Origin: JBFXDI01 sp050181295
GTDB lineage: Bacteria > Pseudomonadota > Alphaproteobacteria > Rhizobiales > Aestuariivirgaceae
Assembly (NCBI GenBank): GCA_050181295.1
Contig: JBFXDI010000141.1
Span: forward strand, 1-10,021
Length of the DNA: 10,021 bases
Direction: 5' to 3'
The number at the start of each line of letters is the position of its first letter. Position 1 is the stretch's first letter. Positions 1 to 4,902 of the stretch are shown here, in pieces. The translations under genes and the position numbers were made by a program. The notes under the pieces were generated by a model, which searched no databases, was not told the origin of the DNA, and worked only from the letters and a program-made list of their open reading frames with translations.

Positions 1-1
1 C

Positions 2-247
2 GAGCATGACTGGGTGGCGAAGACCGGCACCTTCATCTTCGAGCCGCCGGGCGAGATGCACACGCTCGTCGCCGATCCGGAGGCGGGGATGATCACCTTC
101 TTCGTGACGCGCGGTGCGCTCCTCTACACGGACAAGAGCGGCCGGCAGGTCGGCTATGAGGACGTGTTCACGCGCCTCGCCCACACGCAGAAATTCTGGA
201 AGAAATCCGGCCTCGACAAGGCGCAGCTCCAGGCGATGATCCGGTAG
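2..247 (+). CDS. Cupin-fold dioxygenase-like protein, C-terminal part (2,4'-dihydroxyacetophenone dioxygenase family)
   Basis: The gene is open at the left edge of the window, so only its last 81 codons are seen, ending at TAG 245-247. The residues read EHDWVAKTGTFIFEPPGEMH and continue with TLVADPEAGMITFF. This matches the second half of small single-domain cupins annotated as 2,4'-dihydroxyacetophenone dioxygenase or acetylacetone-cleaving-like enzymes. The E-P-P-G-E-x-H-T-L stretch is the second cupin motif, whose histidine (MH) would be a metal ligand. The other ligands lie outside the window. Family members are soluble metal-dependent oxygenases that cleave C-C bonds, but many relatives have no known substrate, so the reaction is only inferred. 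The 163-bp repeat array begins 11 bp after the stop codon. Confidence 0.72.
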   Translation, partial: EHDWVAKTGTFIFEPPGEMHTLVADPEAGMITFFVTRGALLYTDKSGRQVGYEDVFTRLAHTQKFWKKSGLDKAQLQAMIR

Positions 248-258
248 CGGCCGCCGAC

Positions 259-421
259 GCGAACGGCGCCGCTTTCCGTTCGCGATCGCCGGAACTTGCG
301 TCCGTCGTGGATGTTCGGGTCAAGCCCGAACATGACGGGGGGAGGTTGAGGGCCCGAGGAGGTCAGCCCCGCCCTGACTGACGTCACCCTCGGGCTCGAC
401 CCGAGGGTCCATTGCGCCGAG
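259..421. repeat. 163-bp composite repeat, copy 1 (complete)
   Basis: First full unit of a tandem array. It holds four potential stem-loops. They are GCGAACGG (259-266) with CCGTTCGC (276-283), ATGTTCGGG (311-319) with CCCGAACAT (325-333), GTCAG (362-366) with CTGAC (374-378), and ACCCTCGGG (386-394) with CCCGAGGGT (400-408). No open frame in it looks like a gene. The unit begins again at 422 with the same GCGAACGG. Confidence 0.93.
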
Positions 422-565
422 GCGAACGGCGCCGCTTTCCGTTCGCGATCGCCGGAACTTGCGTCCGCCGTGGATGTTCGGGTCAAGCCCGAACATGACG
501 GGGGGAGGTTGAGGGCCCGAGGAGGCCAGCCCCGCCCTGGCTGACGTCACCCTCGGGCTCGACCC
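422..565. repeat. 163-bp composite repeat, copy 2, left 144 bp (interrupted by the IS)
   Basis: This differs from copy 1 by only three substitutions: 305 T to 468 C, 363 T to 526 C, and 377 A to 540 G. The last two are paired positions in the same stem. The copy stops at 565, where the insertion sequence begins, and its remaining 19 bp are found at 1995-2013. The two parts add up to exactly 163 bp, which confirms the insertion boundaries. Confidence 0.93.
555..565. repeat. Target site duplication, left copy
   Basis: GGGCTCGACCC precedes the left IS end and is repeated exactly at 1984-1994 after the right end. An 11-bp duplication is within the range known for IS4-family elements. The sequence is the core of the ACCCTCGGG/CCCGAGGGT palindrome, with loop CTCGA. 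Confidence 0.93.
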
Positions 566-583
566 TACGAGATTCACACATTT
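566..583. repeat. IS terminal inverted repeat, left
   Basis: TACGAGATTCACACATTT, matching the right end at 15 of 18 positions. The transposase stop codon (TGA on the minus strand, 574-576) lies within it. Confidence 0.85.
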
Positions 584-1895
584 CGCAGGGTCCACCCGTG
601 CTTGATGGCGTGGAACTGAACGAGGCCGTGGAGCATGACGATGGGACCGGGCTTGCCGTAGTAACCGGTCCAGCCGCCGAGCCGTGCGAAGACCCAGGCG
701 GCGAAGGCGAGCGATCCTCTGGGATGGGGGTTTTTCTGGCGCACCGTCTTGCCTTCGAGGTTCGCCGAGACTGCTTCGAGGGCCTCTTGCTGATCCCTGT
801 CGAGGGCATCCTCGAGCGGGCGTTTGGCGGCACCATCGCGCTCGCGCACGAGCTGCAGCACGGTAACGGCGGCAATCAGGCTGGCCATGACCAGCTTCTC
901 GAACGGGCCGCCTTCGCGAAGTCGCAAGGCTTCGACATCGAAGCCCTTTGTCTTGAGCGTGCGGAACAACTGCTCGATGATCCAGCGTTGCCGGTAGAAG
1001 CCGACGATTCGGCGCGCGTCGGCGGCATCGGCCACTTTATGGGTGGTCAGCAGGCGCCAATGTGCGATTGGCGCACCCTCCGGCGGATCGACTTCCCGCG
1101 CCTCGACAAGACTGAGCTTGACGGAAGGCGGCAGCGCAGCCAGTTCCGTGCGTCCCTTTCGGCTGACCGGACGAGCGATCTCGACCTCGCAGAAACGCAA
1201 GGCGATCGTTGCCCTGCGGGCGGGACGACCGGGGGCAGCTGGCAGCTCGACGCCGGTCCGCGCGGCCTCGGGAAGCCTTGCGGCGCGCTCGAAGAGCCGC
1301 GATCCCTCTGTGAGCAAACGATCCTGACCGGCTCGGATCAGGACCTCGACCCCCATCGGCTTCAAGGCAAAATCTTCGTAGATATCGCCTTCGCGATCGG
1401 CAATGACGGTGATACATGCCGCCCCAGAACTCGCAAGATCGGCCGCGCGCTCCATACCCGCAAGCCAGCGGCGACCCTCCTTCTCGGCAAAGCCCTTATG
1501 TTTGCGTTGAGCGCGGCTGCCGCCGGGGCGCAGAAAGAACCGGGCATCGGCAAGCCCCAAGAGCGCGCCTTCGATCGCATCGACCGCAATCACGGGATGC
1601 AGAGCAATGCAGCGACCCGCCTCCTCAGCGCGAACCGTGGTGGTGTCCTGGATGGCCAGCACATGGAGCCCGGCGACGCGCCTCCCGGTGCGCGCCACCG
1701 CCGTCTCGACCATCTCTTCGATGCTCACCGCCCGATTGCGCAGAAACCGCGTGATTCTGATCTCGCCCGCGCGATTCTGGCCGAGCCGCCGCACCTTGAT
1801 ACCCCGCCCGCCCAACGCCACGAGCCGTTCGTGCAAAAAGACCCCCCTTTTTCCAGGCGGCGGTCGCTAAACCGGCCCAACATCGCTTCCGTCAT
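574..1895 (-). pseudogene. IS4-family DDE transposase, interrupted by a -1 frame shift near the N-terminus
   Basis: The long reading frame runs from codons just upstream of TTG at 1836-1834 to TGA at 576-574, 420 residues if TTG is the start. It carries a complete catalytic set in that numbering: first Asp in IQDTTTVR (D64), second Asp in IADREGD (D147), and the IS4 signature Y-(2)-R-(3)-E-(6)-K as Y281, R284, E288, K295 in YRQRWIIEQLFRTLK. The expected N-terminus is in a different frame. ATG at 1895-1893 follows a G-rich ribosome-binding-like stretch and encodes MTEAMLGRFSDRRLEKGG, like the DARL region that opens Tn5/IS4 transposases. The frames separate in a tract that reads GAAAAAGGGGGGTCTTTTTG on the minus strand. 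One more G (seven instead of six) would join them. It could be a disabling deletion, a sequencing homopolymer error, or slippage, or translation could begin at the TTG, which follows a G6 run. Confidence 0.85.
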
Positions 1896-1965
1896 CGCTT
1901 ACCCCCACGGCAAAGTCGTCTGCCAAGGGACTCACACGGTGATCTCGAACGCAAGTCGGCTCAAA

Positions 1966-1983
1966 AGATGTGTGAATGCCGTA
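1966..1983. repeat. IS terminal inverted repeat, right
   Basis: On the minus strand it reads TACGGCATTCACACATCT inward, pairing with 566-583. It ends directly at the right target duplication. Confidence 0.85.
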
Positions 1984-1994
1984 GGGCTCGACCC
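1984..1994. repeat. Target site duplication, right copy
   Basis: GGGCTCGACCC, identical to 555-565. It is followed at 1995 by GAGGGT, the right arm of the palindrome that the IS split. Confidence 0.93.
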
Positions 1995-2118
1995 GAGGGT
2001 CCATTGCGCCGAGGCGAACGGCGCCGCTCTTTCCGTTCGCGATCGCCGGAACTTGCGTCCGCCGTGGATGTTCGGGTCAAGCCCGAACATGACGGGGGAG
2101 GTTGAGGGCCCGAGGAGG
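1995..2118. repeat. 163-bp composite repeat, end of copy 2 and truncated copy 3
   Basis: 1995-2013 completes copy 2. Copy 3 starts at 2014 (GCGAACGG) and follows the unit to about 2118, then departs from it before the GTCAG/CTGAC stem. Compared with copy 2 it has a 2-bp insertion in the first hairpin loop (CTCTTT instead of CTTT) and one G fewer in the G run after the second hairpin (2094-2098). The array ends 16 bp before the stop codon of the corrinoid protein gene, so its hairpins may also act as that gene's 3' end structure. Confidence 0.9.
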
Positions 2119-2134
2119 GGGAGAGAGCCCGGAG

Positions 2135-2842
<708 letters not shown>

Positions 2843-2847
2843 GATGG

Positions 2848-2855
2848 CTCCCTTC
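2848..2855 (-). promoter_or_regulatory. Ribosome binding site of the corrinoid protein gene
   Basis: Reads GAAGGGAG on the minus strand, five bases before ATG 2842. It is the strongest Shine-Dalgarno match in the window and fixes the start codon. Confidence 0.75.
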
Positions 2856-3026
2856 GGGACCGCGCCTTCGGCGATCGGCGCATTGCTGCCGCGTCCCGCC
2901 AGCGAAAGCTAGTGAAATCCGATAGTTGCACCCTCGCGCGCGCGACATGAATTGCCGGCGCCGCGACATCGATTTGTGACCCAGCGACGCAGGACCCGCA
3001 AGCCTCGTGGATGAAGCGCCGCCGCC

Positions 3027-3080
3027 GGTCCGGCGGAGCGTGGCGGGCCGGCGGATCGTGGCGGGCCGGCGGAGCGTGGC
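3027..3080. repeat. Three tandem 18-bp repeats
   Basis: Units are 3027-3044, 3045-3062 and 3063-3080 with consensus GGGCCGGCGGAGCGTGGC. Unit 1 has T in place of the third G and unit 2 has T for G at position 12. The length is a multiple of three, so every frame stays open and gives spurious repetitive peptides. It lies about 190 bp upstream of hutH. Confidence 0.9.
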
Positions 3081-3183
3081 GCGCGGGATTCCCCGGCCGC
3101 GGCGCCGCGAAAAGGGGAGGGATCGGGACGCAGGGCCGATCCCGTGCGGTTGTGGCTATGGCGGCCGGAAGCGGGATGCTATC

Positions 3184-3270
3184 TCTCAGGGGTGTATCCC
3201 TTTTGGGGGCCGCATCCTCTTGAGGGACGCCTCGCTTCTGCGGCGTCTCGCTGTCGAACGGAACGATCCC
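3184..3270. repeat. Degenerate ~17-bp periodic block directly upstream of hutH
   Basis: Successive segments begin with a pyrimidine-rich stretch, continue into a G run, and end near ATCC or CTC: TCTCAGGGGTGTATCCC (3184-3200), TTTTGGGGGCCGCATCC (3201-3217), TCTTGAGGGACGCCTCG (3218-3234), CTTCTGCGGCGTCTCGC (3235-3251) and TGTCGAACGGAACGATCCC (3252-3270). The resemblance is loose and was judged by eye. The last segment contains the weak ribosome-binding stretch (GGAACG) of hutH. Confidence 0.45.
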
Positions 3271-4791
3271 ATGCCCGCTCTCACGCTCCGCCCCGGCCAT
3301 CTCACGCTCGCGGCCCTCAAGGTCCTGCCGCCCGGGGGCGATATCGCGCTCGACGCGGCCTCCGGTCCCGCCATCGACCGGTCGGTCGAGACGGTGCGCG
3401 CGGTGCTGCGCGAGCATCGCACGGTCTATGGCGTCAATACGGGCTTCGGCAGCCTCGCCCGCACGCGCATCGCCGACGGCGAGCTCGCCGAGCTGCAGCG
3501 CCGGCTGGTATTGAGCCACGCCGCCGGGACCGGCCCGCTGCTGCCGGACGATGTCGTCCGGCTCGTCCTCATCCTGAAGGCGAACGGCCTCGCCCGCGGC
3601 CATTCCGGCATAAGGCGCGAGGTCATCGAGGCGCTGCTGCGGCTGGTCAATGCCGGCGCCTATCCCTGCATTCCCGCCAAGGGCTCGGTCGGCGCCTCCG
3701 GCGATCTGGCGCCGCTCGCCCATCTCTCGGGCGTGCTGCTCGGGATCGGCCAGATCCGCCTCGAGGGCGTGGCGATGCCGGCCGGCGTGGCGCTCGACCG
3801 GGTCGGGCTCGCCCCGATGCAGCTCGAGGCGAAGGAGGGGCTGGCGCTCCTCAACGGCACGCAGGTCTCGACTGCGCTCGCCGCCCGCGCGCTCATGAAG
3901 GCGGAGGACCTCTTCGGCGCGGCGCTCGTCGCCGGCGCGCTCGCGGTCGATGCCGCCGCCGGCAGCGACACGCCGTTCGATGCGCGCATCCAGGCGGCGC
4001 GCGGCCAACCGGGCCAGATCGAGGCCGCGGCGATCTACCGCCGGCTGCTCGAGGGCAGCGAGATCCGCAAATCCCATCTCGAATGCGAGCGGGTGCAGGA
4101 CCCCTACAGCCTGCGCTGCCAGCCGCAGGTGATGGGGGCGGCGCTCGACATGCTGCGCTTCGCCGCCGGAATCGTCGAGCGCGAGGCGAACGCGGCCTCC
4201 GACAATCCGCTGGTCTTCCCCGAGACCAACGAGATTCTCTCCGGCGGCAATTTCCATGCCGAGCCGGTGGCGATGGCGGCGGACGCGGCGGCGATCGCGC
4301 TCGCCGAGATCGGCGCGCTCTCGGAGCGGCGCATCGCGCTCCTGACCGACGCGCGGATGAGCGAGCTGCCGGCCTTCCTCGTGCCGGAGCCGGGGCTGAA
4401 TTCGGGCTTCATGATCGCCCATGTGACGGCGGCGGCGCTCGCCTCGGAGAACAAGGGCCTCGCCCATCCGGCGAGCGTGGACAGCCTGCCGACCTCGGCC
4501 AACCAGGAGGACCATGTCAGCATGGCGGCCTGGGCGGCGCGGCGGCTGCACGATATCGCCGACAATCTCGCCGGCATCCTCGCGATCGAGCTGCTGGCGG
4601 CGGCGCAGGGCGTCGATCTGCGCCGGCCGCTCAAATCGAGCCCGGCGCTCGAGCATGTCATCGCGCTCGTCCGCGAGCGGGCCGCCTTCTGGGACGAGGA
4701 TCGCGAGATGGCGCCCGACATCGCGGCGGTGAAGGAACTCGCCCAGACCGAGGCGCTCGCCCACGCCGCGGCGTTCCGCCTCTTCGCCTGA
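3271..4791 (+). CDS. hutH: Histidine ammonia-lyase (histidase)
   Basis: The product has 506 residues, close to the roughly 510 typical of the family. The enzyme removes ammonia from L-histidine to give trans-urocanate, the first step of histidine breakdown, in the cytoplasm as a homotetramer. The MIO cofactor forms from Ala142-Ser143-Gly144 in GSVGASGDLAPLAHLS. Other catalytic residues fall at the Pseudomonas putida HutH numbers: Tyr53 (VYGVNTGFG), His83 (LVLSHAAG) and Asn195 (LLNGTQ). After a one-residue gap come Gln276 and Arg282 (QDPYSLRCQPQ), Phe in GNFHAEPV, and Glu413 (SANQEDH). His83 in SHAAG favours histidase over tyrosine or phenylalanine lyases. ATG 3271 is chosen because the resulting numbering matches the family; upstream codons encode no family sequence. 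No other hut gene (hutU, hutI, hutG, hutC) is in the window, so it may act alone or be a second copy. Confidence 0.95.
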   Translation: MPALTLRPGHLTLAALKVLPPGGDIALDAASGPAIDRSVETVRAVLREHRTVYGVNTGFGSLARTRIADGELAELQRRLVLSHAAGTGPLLPDDVVRLVLILKANGLARGHSGIRREVIEALLRLVNAGAYPCIPAKGSVGASGDLAPLAHLSGVLLGIGQIRLEGVAMPAGVALDRVGLAPMQLEAKEGLALLNGTQVSTALAARALMKAEDLFGAALVAGALAVDAAAGSDTPFDARIQAARGQPGQIEAAAIYRRLLEGSEIRKSHLECERVQDPYSLRCQPQVMGAALDMLRFAAGIVEREANAASDNPLVFPETNEILSGGNFHAEPVAMAADAAAIALAEIGALSERRIALLTDARMSELPAFLVPEPGLNSGFMIAHVTAAALASENKGLAHPASVDSLPTSANQEDHVSMAAWAARRLHDIADNLAGILAIELLAAAQGVDLRRPLKSSPALEHVIALVRERAAFWDEDREMAPDIAAVKELAQTEALAHAAAFRLFA

Positions 4792-4807
4792 GCCTTGCTT
4801 GCGGCGA

Positions 4808-4889
4808 GCCGCATGGTTCGACAGGCTCATGGTTCGACAGGCTCACCATGAGGAAAAGAGTCCTCATCCTGAGCTTGTCGAAGGATGAG
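4808..4889. terminator. Paired hairpins between convergent genes; likely bidirectional terminator made of palindromic repeats
   Basis: hutH ends at 4791 and the minus-strand restriction gene ends at 4903, so both transcripts run into this spot. Hairpin 1 pairs CTCATGGT (4826-4833) with ACCATGAG (4845-4852) around loop TCGACAGGCTC. Hairpin 2 pairs CTCATCCT (4863-4870) with AGGATGAG (4882-4889) around loop GAGCTTGTCGA. The two loops are complementary apart from one G-T pair, so the halves can also fold on each other as one long inverted repeat. ATGGTTCGACAGGCTC is present twice in tandem (4813-4828 and 4829-4844). There is no U-run, so terminator function is inferred from position and structure. 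Confidence 0.6.
4826..4855. repeat. 30-bp palindromic repeat, copy identical to 7921-7950
   Basis: Arms CTCATGGT and ACCATGAG enclose TCGACAGGCTC, followed by GAA. The same 30 bases occur at 7921-7950 in the same orientation, so the restriction-modification gene lies between two identical direct repeats 3095 bp apart. Confidence 0.93.
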
Positions 4890-4902
4890 TCCGTCCCCTC
4901 AT

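Larger units (their letters stand above)
566..1983. mobile_element. IS4-family insertion sequence, 1418 bp
   Basis: Boundaries are set by three agreeing signals: the 11-bp direct repeat on both sides, the terminal inverted repeats, and restoration of an exact 163-bp repeat unit when the element is removed. The left end reads TACGAGATTCACACATTT. The right end, read inward on the minus strand, is TACGGCATTCACACATCT. They match at 15 of 18 positions and share the core ATTCACACAT. The element carries one gene, a DDE transposase on the minus strand, which fills nearly the whole length. Its stop codon lies inside the left inverted repeat. No passenger gene is present. The family is assigned from the transposase motifs, and the exact named element is not recognised. 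Confidence 0.92.
2843..3270. other. Gene-free divergent region between the corrinoid protein gene and hutH
   Basis: 428 bp separate the two divergent start codons, so the promoters of both genes should lie here, but no convincing -35/-10 pair was found. A small hairpin (CTAGC/GCTGG on the minus strand, loop TTTC, about 2898-2911) lies in the leader of the corrinoid gene. The sequence was compared by eye with known SAM-binding riboswitches and did not match. Two repeat blocks, at 3027-3080 and 3184-3270, are described separately. Open frames crossing the area read through repeats and resemble no protein. Confidence 0.6.

Noticed and set aside
154..595. Minus-strand open frames in the left repeat array
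   Set aside because: They encode peptides that simply repeat with the 163-bp unit and have no family resemblance or ribosome binding site.
2843..2950. SAM or cobalamin riboswitch upstream of the corrinoid protein gene
   Set aside because: A short hairpin is present, but the conserved boxes of SAM-II-type and cobalamin riboswitches could not be found in the leader. A covariance-model search would be decisive.
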